A stretch of 64,000 nt of DNA from positions 7,269,501-7,333,500 of the forward strand of contig NC_068577.1 of assembly GCF_025698545.1 (NCBI RefSeq). Reading direction: 5' to 3'. The notes under the pieces are model-generated. The model was not told where the DNA came from, ran no database searches, and saw only the letters and a program-made list of their open reading frames with translations. The position numbers and the translations under genes were made by a program. Shown in pieces: positions 1 through 10,499 of this stretch; the stretch's first letter is position 1, and each line of letters starts with the position of its first letter. The stretch comes from Gossypium raimondii. Taxonomy: Eukaryota > Streptophyta > Magnoliopsida > Malvales > Malvaceae.

Positions 1-262
1 TAATTATATTATTATTGTATTATATTTATCGTATTATTTATTGTATAATATTAATTTTTATAATTATTGAAAACGAATTCCTTAGAAATTAATTATCGAA
101 ATTTGTTATTCTCAACAAATTGTTAAGTTGTCTCATTTCGTATTTTAATATCGCTTCTCTTATTATTGGGATAAAAAGGCCCAAATAGAAATTATTTACC
201 TACCAAACTGTGTTTTTGCAACAAACTAATTGAATTCATTTTTTTTAATTGCAGGTATCTAA

Positions 263-593
263 ATGAGTTCTTTGATTAATAATGATGATCACATATCAAA
301 AATCGTTAATGAGATGGTAACAAAATTGTTATTTGTTACTCCTGTTATTTACGGAATTAAATTAGATTATATTAATTATTTCAGTAATTTAATATTTGTC
401 GAATGAACACCAGAGTCAGTCGGATTTGGATTAGCGGCATTGATCCGGACGTTTGATTTGCGGTACGACTTAATATCCTTTTGGTCGAGTGATGGCACTC
501 GAATACCCATACATTTCATTTGACGTGTGAGGAGTGCACCGTCACTTTGCAGGATGTTGCACTGCAACTCGGGCTCCCCATCGACTAGAGTGT
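263..593 (+). pseudogene. Plant mobile domain (PMD/MAIL-like) ORF, 5' part
   Basis: This is the front of a degraded ORF of the plant-mobile-domain family (aminotransferase-like PMD, as in MAIL1 and many transposons). An ATG at 263 opens a stretch typical of PMD N-termini (SSLINNDDHIS). From about 404 the PMD core is readable in one frame, including THTFHLTCEECTVTLQDVAL and a QLGLPID motif. At least three in-frame stops interrupt it, and the segment between about 310 and 400 does not match. The frame is cut at 593 by a solo LTR and resumes at 2844. PMD ORFs commonly travel in MULE and gypsy elements, which fits the mudrA remnant facing it at 3067-5647. Confidence 0.7.
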
Positions 594-2843
594 TGTAACA
601 ACCCATTATTCAGTGGTTTTGAGACCACAACTCGGATGTGTCAGTCTATAAATATTAATTATTTAATATTTACAAGGTCATTAGTGTCGTATTAAAATTT
701 GGTTAGGAAATTTTATCGTTTGGATAATGAATTAAGTAAAAGGACTAAATCGCAAAAAGTAGAAAAATAAATTGTAATTAGTTAAGGTTATCAAATAGCT
801 ATAGAAAAGTAAATTAAAGGATTTGGATGGTAATTAAACCATTTCTTTTCATAGTGGACGGTAATGGGCTAATAATTGATGAAATTTGGATGAAATAATA
901 AATGGTATAATAATAATTTAATTAACAAGTAAATTTACAACAAAATCAAATAGAAAAAACAACTCCATCTTTTTCATTTTTATTTCTAATGCCGAAAACC
1001 CTAGAAACTTTGGAAGAAGCTGCAGTTGAGTTTTAGTCATCCGATTTGATCAAGAACAAGCTGAAAATCTTGAAAAAGAGAAAATTACATAATAGTCCCT
1101 ATACCTTGTTGTGTTGCAATTTAGTTATGTAAGTTCATACTATTATTTTATGTTTATAACGATTTCTTACAAATTACATGTTTTATTAGAATTTGATCTA
1201 ATGTTGTATTTATCCATTGAATGTTTAAAGAATGAATAATAAATGAGTATAGTGAGTACATGGTGTACCGAAATAGCAGGCCTCGGGTCGATGATTTGTT
1301 TAGCAGGCTTTGAACCGGTGATAAATTAGCAGGTATTATGTACCGGTGATACAGACCGTAGTGATGACTTGAGATTTTACATGTGTTGCGGATTCTCTAC
1401 AACTTGTGTGAGTAGCATCGTGAGCCGGTTAAAGTTATAAATGTTAACTCAAATGAGTGTTACCCTTTCGACTACTTGAAATGAGATATTGTTAGAAACT
1501 ATGACCTGGTTACTATCATTTATCATATGGCATTTTGATGATGTGAACCATCCAAGTATAAGTGTTTTTGGAAAGTTGAAATAATAGTAAAATGGAATAT
1601 GATTTGAATTATTGTATTGTGCAATATTCACCTGTTGTGGGCTGTGATTGACAGGAATTTAGTTTTTAAATCATATACATTGTTTTGTTATGTGTAATTC
1701 GGTAAGATTATCGTTTATTCAACGAACTTAGTAAGCTTCCGTAAGCTTACTCGTGTCTTATTCCTTTTCTTATAGGTTACATTTGTAGAGGGGAGATTGG
1801 ATCAACTCGCATAATCACACTATCCCGAGAACTCTTTTGGTAGATTTTGTAAACATTTTTTTTATATGGCATGTAATAGGGCAAATGATTATGTTTGTAA
1901 TGTTTCCTAGCTATATGTGGTGTTTTGAGGTATGTTTTATGTTATGGAATGGTAATCCTTATATGGTATGCTTGTTAAACTCAAAGTTGAGCTTGAGTGT
2001 CTTGTCCAGTGAATGGTAAGTATTATGTTTAAGTATGACATAATGAGATTAAGATAGATTAGTTGGTGTGTATGTTATGACTTGTAGGTGATAAGAAATG
2101 ATAATGTTTGAGTATGAACATTATTTTGTATCTACATGTATGACACATTGGTTTGGTCTTAGGTGGTTGAAATTGGCATGTTTTGGTTGCTTTTAGGTGT
2201 GATTATAGTCTTGTGATAATGTGTCATGAATTGGTTTAGGTACCTATGTAATTGGATGAAAAATGAGCATGATTTTGGTCACTTTTGGGTATACACGGCT
2301 TGGGACACGGGTTATCACACGGTCGTGTGTCACACACGGGTAGTCCACACGGGCGTGTGCCCTTAGCATGTTAGGTGCAGAGTTCACATGAGCAGGCACA
2401 CGGGCTGCGACACGGCCGTATGATCCAAGTCAGAGAGTTATACGGCCCATGCATACGGGCATGAGAGATCACACATGGGCGTGTGGGATGGTCACATGGG
2501 CGTGTAGGATGGCCACACGACCATGTCTGGAGCCACACGGTTTGAACTTTGTCACACGGCCTGGACACACGGCCATATGACCCCTGTTTTGAATTTTTTT
2601 TCATTTTGTCCCCAAACCTCCTGTTTTATTCTGAATTAGTCATTGATTGTTTCTAAACTATTTTTAGGGCCTCGTAGGCTTGATTTAAGTCCCGTGAATG
2701 TATCTTATTTCATTTCGAATTATTTATGAATATTGTTAATTAATATAATGAATTAGATACTATTGTTATGGAAGGTTTCGAATTGTATCTAATTATACTT
2801 CGTAATCCTATTCCAGAGACGGAAACAGGTTATGGATGTTACA
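594..2843. mobile_element. Solo LTR (about 2.25 kb) inserted in the PMD ORF
   Basis: The block starts TGTAACAACCC and ends GGATGTTACA (TG..CA). It is flanked by agtgt (589-593) and agtgc (2844-2848), a 5-bp target duplication with one mismatch. The PMD protein reads directly across the two flanks, so this is a clean insertion. No internal coding region is present, so I read it as a solo LTR. A cluster of CACACGG/CCGTGTG motifs lies at about 2290-2590. Open frames inside (for example 1837-2019) have no recognisable content. Confidence 0.8.
2288..2590. repeat. CACACGG/CCGTGTG motif cluster
   Basis: About a dozen variants of the palindrome-like CACACGG...CCGTGTG motif are scattered with spacers of 10-40 bp inside the solo LTR. 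The spacing is irregular, so this is not a simple tandem repeat. Similar but sparser clusters lie in the unrelated LTRs at 44480-44690 and 56710-56900. Confidence 0.75.
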
Positions 2844-2993
2844 AGTGCAGTTACAGGCGTAAGTTCGATCTCTGAGCCGATCGTCATTTGCTATAACTTA
2901 TTGAGACACTCGCCCAGTGAGGAAAAATTTATGGGTTTTGGGTTTTCATGGTTGAAGGCCAAGTTCGAGCATTTACCGAGTATTGCAAGTTAA
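2844..2993 (+). pseudogene. Plant mobile domain ORF, 3' continuation
   Basis: This continues the PMD core directly after the solo LTR. It contains the family-typical SISEPIVICYNLL and a SEEKF..F.FSWLKAKFEHLPS segment, then stops with TAA at 2991-2993. The conserved PMD region normally goes on much further, so the ORF is truncated here by mutation or deletion. It lies tail to tail with the MULE transposase remnant that begins on the other strand about 75 bp further on. Confidence 0.7.
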
Positions 2994-3066
2994 CTAAGAC
3001 ATATTTGAACAAACTTGGAACAAAATATGTAATATATATCCAAATTCCATAATGGAGTACATTAGC

Positions 3067-5647
3067 TCATTTCCTACCCGATCGCAACGATTGTCCAATA
3101 TGGTAGGTTTGATGTGGGCATTTACTCCAATTATGCCCAGCTACTCTGCACATACCACAAAGTTTCTCGTAGGTTTTCTCCCTCATGTCCATTTTATTAT
3201 GTATTCTGGTCACTTGCGGATGACCTTATGGATTCCTACGGAACCCTTTATCTGGGACAAGCTCGAAAGTCGTAGGAGGTACCTCCCGTGTAAACAGGCC
3301 AAATAGGACGGGGAACTCATTTTTTCAGATACACAACGTGTGCTCGAGAGTGTACACCTCAGCGATAAACTATTCAAACATTGATCACGATGCGAGTATA
3401 GACTGCCACAACATACGTACAGGGATAATGAAGTGTTTGGAACCTCCTACAATCACACCGGCTATTTCGGAAATCAACTCCATAGGACCTAGGTAGGATA
3501 CTGGGTCGACGACTAATGGTCTCCGTAACTCAAAATGTTTCAAATACTCGTGAATATATTTCTACATTCATCAACCTTGCCTTTCGACAGTTTGCAACCA
3601 TTGCAATCCTGACATATTTGACAAACACGTGTCCCGCCTCCATCTAGTTGACTTGTTGCAGGCCCATTCTTGGCATCAAGGTAGCCAACTTGTAGAATGT
3701 AGCCCAGAACATAGATTAAATCAGAAGATGTTATGTTTTCCTCAACACGGAGTTAACCGCCTCTGCTAGGCTAGTGGTCATATGACTATATCAAAACCCA
3801 TCATCAAAACTTTGAGTCGATTGCCACGACTCCATGATACCTAACCACTATTGGAAAGAAGTCTTCGTTTCATCTTCCATGTCACTCTTAAGTCTAGTCA
3901 TCCTTTGCCGGAAAAGGTGTGACTCTAGGGTGTACGATATGTATGTATTAAGAAAAGATAAGTTACAGTCTCAAATAAAAACATTAAAACATATATTGAA
4001 ACTAAATTTTACTCATTTTCACAACTTGTCTCCACTAGTCTGCATTCTTATACTCTCGATGGAAGTTAGATACGATGTGCCAGATGCAGTAAACAGATCT
4101 CTATGGTATACTAGAACGTCTAATAGCGGTAATTATTCCCTTCCCTCTATCGGATATGATGAAATATTATCGTCACTAACAACATACCTCTGTAGGTTCT
4201 TGAGGAATAATTCTCATGATTTCATGTCCTCCCTGTCTACAATGAAAAATGCTATTGGGAGCACGCTTTTGTTCTCGTCTTGAGTAACCACAATAAGCAG
4301 GATCTGCGTATATTTCTTGTATAGTCAGGTCTCATATGCCTACACAAAAAACTTGTAGTGGGGAAATACCCGCACCCCATGGATCAAACGTCCAGAACAT
4401 CTGGTGAAAAATTCTTCTTTCCGGTTGTAGTTGGTCATCCGAGCTGTAATAAGGTCGTGTCTCCAAATCAATGACAATCTCTGGTACATACTCCTGCATA
4501 GTGACTATCCACCTCTGTAGTTCATTGTACGACACATCTCAATATCCATACAACTACTCCATTGTCATCTGTTTAGCTATCCATGCTTTTCGGTACAATA
4601 CTCGATACTAGAATCGTACTTGCATTTCGATAATTAGTACCAAAACTTTAATGGTCGATATGTCTTTTACCATTGGCATGATACATGTGCAGATGGTTTT
4701 GGAATCAAGTTTTCGGTGATCTTCTGTCATACGTGTTGAAGTGTATATGTGAGGCCCAACAAATTTTTGTATCTTTCATATCTACGACTTCTGGATAAAT
4801 GCGGCTCGTACCTGCCAATTGCAACCTTTTGTCGACCTCCAACACTCTCCAATATACAATATCGGTTTAGATATGTCGATTTTGTAGTCCACCGACACAT
4901 TCATGCTATACCACTTAATACAAATATGCACTTTTCCTTTGATTCGAACTTTTGGCCCACAAATAACTCTTCAGGTTCGGAAACCAAGGCCGGTTGGTGA
5001 GCAGGTAGTATATTAGGGTATTTTAAGAATTTGGCTGCATGCGTCGCATTGAGGTCTATGAGTGACATGTGTGCCTCAAGATTATTGTGTATCACAATAT
5101 GTCGGATCGGGTTCCCAACTGAAGACGCATTAACTTTTTTATCGTTATTCGCGCCTTCGTCGTTGATATCATCCGGAACCTTGTCCACATCGAAATCACT
5201 ATCACTATCGACTTTGTGATTAGAAGGATCACTACTATCATATCCATCATCACCATCTGCATTATTCTCGGGTGCATCATTAAGATCGATGTTGATCCCG
5301 GGTACAATTGATTGACTATCAATGTACGATATCGGAACCACCATACATGGATCTTGAACTCCATGTTTTTCACCTAATGGAATGAGATCTTTAACTAACT
5401 CCACAAAAGTTAACTTAACAAATAACTGAATTAGTGCATTTTGGTTGCTCCGATTCCCATAATAAAGAGCGGCCATTGCCTTTACGTCTTCATCATCTAC
5501 AAGTTCCATCTCGGTGAATTTGATGGGATCTGTCGAAACTAGAAACTTGTAGAAAGGTTTCGTGATCCTTCTCACACAACGTCTAATAATTTTTGCACTA
5601 ATCCTTGCCTTCATATCATCAATGGAGACATTTCTGTTAAATCTCAT
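3067..5647 (-). pseudogene. Mutator-like (MULE, mudrA-type) transposase remnant
   Basis: Reading leftward from 5647, the pieces follow the order of plant MuDR proteins. First comes an acidic N-terminal region (5647-4901, 248 codons open) ending in the FVGQKFESKEKC motif of the MuDR N-terminal domain. Next is a segment at 4535-4332 with SYNELQRWIVTMQEYVPE and MFWTFDPWGAG just before the DDE core. Then come broken frames at about 4330-4140 resembling the MULE core (QDENKSVLPIAFFIVDREDM). Finally there is a CCHC zinc knuckle (CGMCRVAGHNWSKC) at about 3160-3090 and a stop near 3067. Many stops and frameshifts separate these pieces. The element is dead. Its terminal inverted repeats were not located. 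Confidence 0.8.
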
Positions 5648-6816
5648 TGCTATTTGTTAGTGACATTCAAATATACATCCAACTGTTGTTGTCAAAATTA
5701 CCCCGTCGAAATAAACGCATACAAAAATTTGATTATCTATCTTCAATATTAAATCTGTTAAAAAAGAAATAAAAAATCTCAATACAATTTCGAATAGCAA
5801 AAAGATTACTGTAAAAAAAATATTTTCTTATCTACTAACCTTTTGTTCACTCTTCTCTGTCTGTTCACTCTTCTTATACAAAAAAAAAAAATTCTTTTGC
5901 TACTCTTGAATCTTAAAATTTTACTACTTTTGAATCTTAAAATTTTATCTGCACAAAACATTTAAATAGACCAATTGGTGTCGCCTATGGGAAGGGCACT
6001 ACTAGTGCCAACTATGACATGGACACCACTGGTGCTGTCTATGTCATAGGCACCACAAAAAAGAGACCGTATATATATATATATATGCTTGTATTCGTAT
6101 GTATCCGTCCGTATTTAACCCGTTTTGGTGCCGCCTACTAGCTGGCCTTCACCTATATAATATTAATATTTTTTTATTAAACGTTGATTGACATATGTCA
6201 GAAAAGAAGTGGGCCTCTTCACCACCCTCCACCCTTTTGTCCATAGCATTCCCGTAATTAATCGGGGTGGTATACCATTTTAGTACTTTTTATTTTATAT
6301 ATGTAAAAAGCCAAAACCAAACAACATTTCTTTCATGAAAGAAATGTCTTTTTAAAATACCATAATTACCAATACAATTCTCATGCAATTATAAGAAAAA
6401 TAGCATTATAAAAATATTTATCGCATGCATCATTATATCACATGCAAATTCTGTAATTTGAGATGTTACTCCAATTAAAAGTGAGTTTAGAATTACTTTT
6501 CAAAAATATTTTTGGGCTAAAATTACTTTTAAGCAAAAGTTAAAATTTTCTAATTTTGCTTTGGGACAAAAAATCCCAAAAATATTTTATTTAGCAATAT
6601 TTTTATTTCAAAATGTTTTTATCCCCAAATACTTAAACAATATGACCCTAAATACCACCTACGCAACTTGGCATTCTTAATCTTTCCATACTCTAACCTT
6701 AGTAATTCAATCCAATGAATCCTTCCAACTTTTCGACATTAATATAATTAAAGTATTTTTAATTATTATATAAAAATTTGGTAGCTTTGAAAATCGTAAA
6801 AATTATAAAATTATAA
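5648..6816. other. AT-rich non-coding stretch upstream of the MULE ORF
   Basis: No gene is seen. The part at about 5965-6060 repeats a GGTG(C)CGCCTATG / GGCACCAC theme in both orientations and may be MULE terminal or subterminal sequence. A short (AT)n tract lies at about 6069-6086. A perfect 24-bp palindrome lies at 6324-6347. The rest is unrecognised AT-rich DNA. Confidence 0.5.
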
Positions 6817-6834
6817 GAGTACGTTTGGTTCGCT

Positions 6835-6930
6835 GTAATGGAATAGAGGCGTAATGGAATAGAGGCGTAATGGAATAGAGGCGTAATAGCAATTCAATTA
6901 TTTGGTTGGATGTAATGGAATAGAGGCGTA
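6835..6930. repeat. Subterminal 16-bp tandem repeats of the Harbinger element
   Basis: The unit GTAATGGAATAGAGGC occurs three times head to tail at 6835-6882 and returns singly near 6912. Related GTGTAATGG and CGAACCAAA words appear in inverted orientation near the right end (about 13295-13350). Subterminal repeats of this kind are candidate binding sites for the Myb-like and transposase proteins of the element (inference). Confidence 0.7.
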
Positions 6931-7079
6931 ATAGTATTCTTGTATTTGGTTGAATGGAATGGAGGTGTAATAGCATAAGGGAAAAAACTAAAATGACTAG
7001 AATACCTTTAGCAGAAATTTGTTTAGGTAAATGATTATTGTTATTGTAATTAAATTTTAATAAGATTATTAATATCAAT

Positions 7080-7625
7080 AATAAATAATTTAATCATATT
7101 TTAACATAATTATTATTAAATATATTTTAATTAAAATATATAATTTGATAAAATTCTTAATAATCAATATTCTTATATGAATTTACTAAAATCATATATG
7201 ATACTATAAAATATAATTTAACATAATTATTATTAAATATATTTTAATTAAGATATATAATTTAATAAAATTCTTAATAATCAATATTCTTATATGAATT
7301 TACTAAAATCATAATATATGATACTATAAAATATAATTTGAAATAATAATTATTAAATATATTGTAATTAAAATATATGATTTATAAAATTTAAAATAAT
7401 TATTACTAATAAATTTTCTTATATGAATTTCTATAATTTAAAATAATTAATATTAAATATAATTTAATAATAATATATGATTTCATAAAATTCTTGATAA
7501 TAAATTTTCTTATATGAATTTGTATAATTTAAAATAATTAATATTAAATATAATTTAATAATGATATATAATTTCATAAAATTCTTAATAATAAATATTC
7601 TTATATGAATTTACTAAAATCATAA
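7080..7625. repeat. AT-rich minisatellite, about 90-130 bp units
   Basis: Five diverged copies share the words TCTTATATGAATTT, AAATTCTTAATAAT and TTAAATATATTTTAATTA. Copies of the first word lie near 7171, 7288, 7418, 7508 and 7599. It sits in the 3' non-coding part of the Harbinger element. No ORF or promoter signature is visible. Confidence 0.75.
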
Positions 7626-7757
7626 TGTAACTTGAGAATTATATTCGCATAAACATAATTAACTTATATTAACAAAAGGTTAGATGAAAATGAAATTCTA
7701 CATCATAATCCATATGTTATATAGTTTTACAACATCAAAAAGTTTGAACATTGATTT

Positions 7758-8814
7758 TTAATGGTCAGAAAGAAATCTTCTGACCCATTCCAACCGCGCA
7801 TCAGAAGGTAAACTAAAGAAAACGAGCATTTGAGTTGGATGATCTGGAATTTTACTCAAAGTTCGATACCGCTCGTCCACGGTTAAACCTTCAATTTCCC
7901 ATAAGGTTGAATATAAATTTGTAGCTTTCTCTTGGATGATTTGGAATTCTTCTGACTTCTGTTGAACTACCACATCGGAGGCAATACTCCTACTGATTTG
8001 TTCGCCAATGACCCGCATGTTTTCGGCCAATAAAGTGGCAGTCTCATTAAATGAAGAAGAAATATTATCAGGAGCATCAGAATTCTTCTTTTTCTTGTTT
8101 GAAGATGAGGAACCCCCTTGGTCTCTATCTCGTCACGGCTCCGTAGCAGAAACATCCATGTCATCTAAAGAGACGTCAGCTTCGCAGTCATAGAATGAGT
8201 TTCTTTCTTCATTCATATCTGTAGTAGGTACACCTTCAGCATTTATTTTTTCAAGAACATCAGCGACTGTTTGAGCATCTTTCTCAGTCGCTCAATCTCT
8301 TGCATATATGGCAGTAAGCTGGTCGTAGTAAGGGAAAGTACGATGTCTGAATTGAGCGGCTTCTTTGTGACTCTAAAAAAATGAGGAAATTATATTAGTT
8401 ATAAGTTTGGTAAAAATAAGATAATAAAGACTTGAAATAATTCTTACCTTTAAATAAGAGTCCCAAACCGCATCTTCAGCAACAACGAGCTGCCTATGCT
8501 CGTCCCAACCAAAACCGCTATTGTTTTGGCCATTAAGCATGTCATACACGATTGACCACTCCATTTTTTAGTAACCTAATCCTCAATTCAATATTAGGTC
8601 TAGCCTTCAACATTGCATTAGGTAAAGCCTTTTCTAGCATTTTTTCCAACTCGTTTAAATAACCGGCTTTGAACCCGGTATCAGCATTAAATGTTCCAAC
8701 ATTGTGCAAGTCCACCATGCAGGAAACCAATGCTGCATCTTCTTCTAGAACCCATTTCCTTTTGGTTCCTCGAGAAGCTTGAGAAGAAACATTTGATTCT
8801 GAAACACCTGACAT
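7758..8814 (-). pseudogene. Myb/SANT-like ORF of the Harbinger element, broken
   Basis: The start is the ATG at 8814 (MSGVSESNVSS). A Myb/SANT-like trihelix domain follows (KRKWVLEEDAALVSCMVDLH, then the INN-like KARPNIELRIRLLK segment). The frame shifts near 8570, continuing as WSIVYDMLNGQNNSGFGWDE. An intron with a GTAAG donor (8447) and an AG acceptor (8373) follows. The third part has a stop near 8293, then a Lys/Asn/Ser-rich linker and a C-terminal helix-rich region ending at 7758 (LEWVRRFLSD). In PIF/Harbinger elements this protein binds DNA and helps the transposase into the nucleus. This copy cannot be translated whole. Confidence 0.75.
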
Positions 8815-9155
8815 AATTATCTTAAGAAAAAAACAAATTGTATTAATCACTATTAATATCATGAATCAAAAGGTGAACACTTTATAAAATTATAATTAAG
8901 TTCAATATCATGAATCAAAAGCTCAACACTGTATAAAATTATAACACATGCTGAATGGAAAGAAATTAAATTATAATTCAACAAGTTTAGTACAATAGAA
9001 AAAGCAATTCAAACGCCACCAAAGTTTTAAAAGCACTATACATAAAATAACATAAAGAAATCTACTCAAACTCATTTTCTCCCTAAACCTAACTAATTTC
9101 TAGATGCTTGCCATTCATCGAACATTTGGTTGGCTAGTTCTATCCTCCAAGTAGC

Positions 9156-10478
9156 TCAAGCATCCGATGGATGACTATTTACGATATTCGGTTCATTGTC
9201 ATCTACCACATTACTAGATAATCCTTCTCCCACCTCCGCTTCAATAGGATCAATACTCATATGGGTCCGAATAAAATTATGGAGCAAACAACATGCAATA
9301 ATGATTCTATTGTGCACCCTTACAGGATAGAATGATGGACTCCTTAGTATTCCCCATCTAAGTTTTAATAGCCCGAAGCATCTTTCAATAACATTACATG
9401 CTGAGGCATGTTTCATATTAAAAAATTCTTGCGGAGTACTAGGCTAATAACCCTGACGCCACTCATTCAAATGATATCGTTGTCCTCTAAAAGGTGCAAG
9501 AAATCCCTCACAATTTGTGTATCCAGCATTAACTAGATAATAACAACCTATAAAAAAAGATTTTAAATGATTAATTCCCCAAAAAAAGTTTGATCTTAAT
9601 GAATAATTCAAAGTCCTCTAACTATCCACTTTACCATGGGGAACTTTAGTCCATGTCTCCTACTAATAGCATCTCGAAGAACTCGTCCATCAGCAACAGA
9701 ACCTTCCCAACCAGGAAGAACATAAACAAATTGCATTTCAGGTGTACAAACACCTAACATATTTGTTGCTATGTCACCTTTTCGCGTTCAATATCTAGGT
9801 TTATCAACTGTTGGAACCCTAATCTTGATGTGGGTTCCATCAAGAGCACCTAAGCAATTCACATGTTATAAAACCTTCAGTTAGGATCCTAAATTTAAAT
9901 CTAAATCAACTAAATTATGTACAAGCTATATATAAAACTCAGTCCAATACCTTAAACCATTTCCACCTTGTGTCTGAAGAATTAGCTGTAATTGGCTCTG
10001 CCTTTTTAAATAACACATCTTGTAAGCGTATGACAGCGTTTAAAACACTATGAAATGATCTGCTAACAATTTCCCCGGACCTACTAAAGTGATGCTTGAT
10101 AACTCGATTTTTCAGGTGATGGGAGATGATATGTAAAAACATTGCCACTTGCTCATCAATAAGCATGTTTCTTGACGATTTCAATCCCCCTAACGATTCT
10201 AACATCTCACATAGTTTAAAAAAGGCAGTTCTATTCATCCTAACTTGTTCAATACATGTCTCATCACTAGCATATACAAGCCTTTTCACATAATCCCGTT
10301 TTGCATAAAAATCTAAGGTATAGGACCTAATCCTAGGTCTATAAGTATGTAGGCTAAGGCTGGCACCCATTGTAAATAAGAACCAAATCGCAATTCTACA
10401 GATTTCCAACCATAGCCTCATTGCAATACCAATTCTTTTACGCCTCACACTTTGTGCAATTAAGGGCAGACGAACCAT
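9156..10478 (-). pseudogene. PIF/Harbinger transposase (HARBI1/DDE_Tnp_4 family), broken
   Basis: The first exon starts at 10478 and holds the helix-turn-helix region (FFKLCEMLESLGGLKSSRNM, then EQVAMFLHIISHHLKNR). An intron follows near 9950-9860. The DDE core then carries the first Asp in ALDGTHIKI, the second in [12 protein letters not shown], and the Glu in NVIERCFGLLKLRWGI (about 9375), so the catalytic triad is present. In-frame stops at 9790-9788 (TGA) and 9446-9444 (TAG) inactivate it. The C-terminus contains CCLLHNFIR and ends at 9156. It normally pairs with the Myb/SANT protein encoded just downstream. Confidence 0.85.
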
Positions 10479-10499
10479 TACTGCAAGATATTAATGTGT

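Noticed and set aside
376..606. Minus-strand ORF of 76 codons
   Set aside because: It is the antisense shadow of the plus-strand PMD ORF, which has recognisable family motifs.
7080..7625. CRISPR-like or regulatory repeat array
   Set aside because: The units are diverged, AT-rich and of unequal length; this is a minisatellite inside a DNA transposon of a plant.
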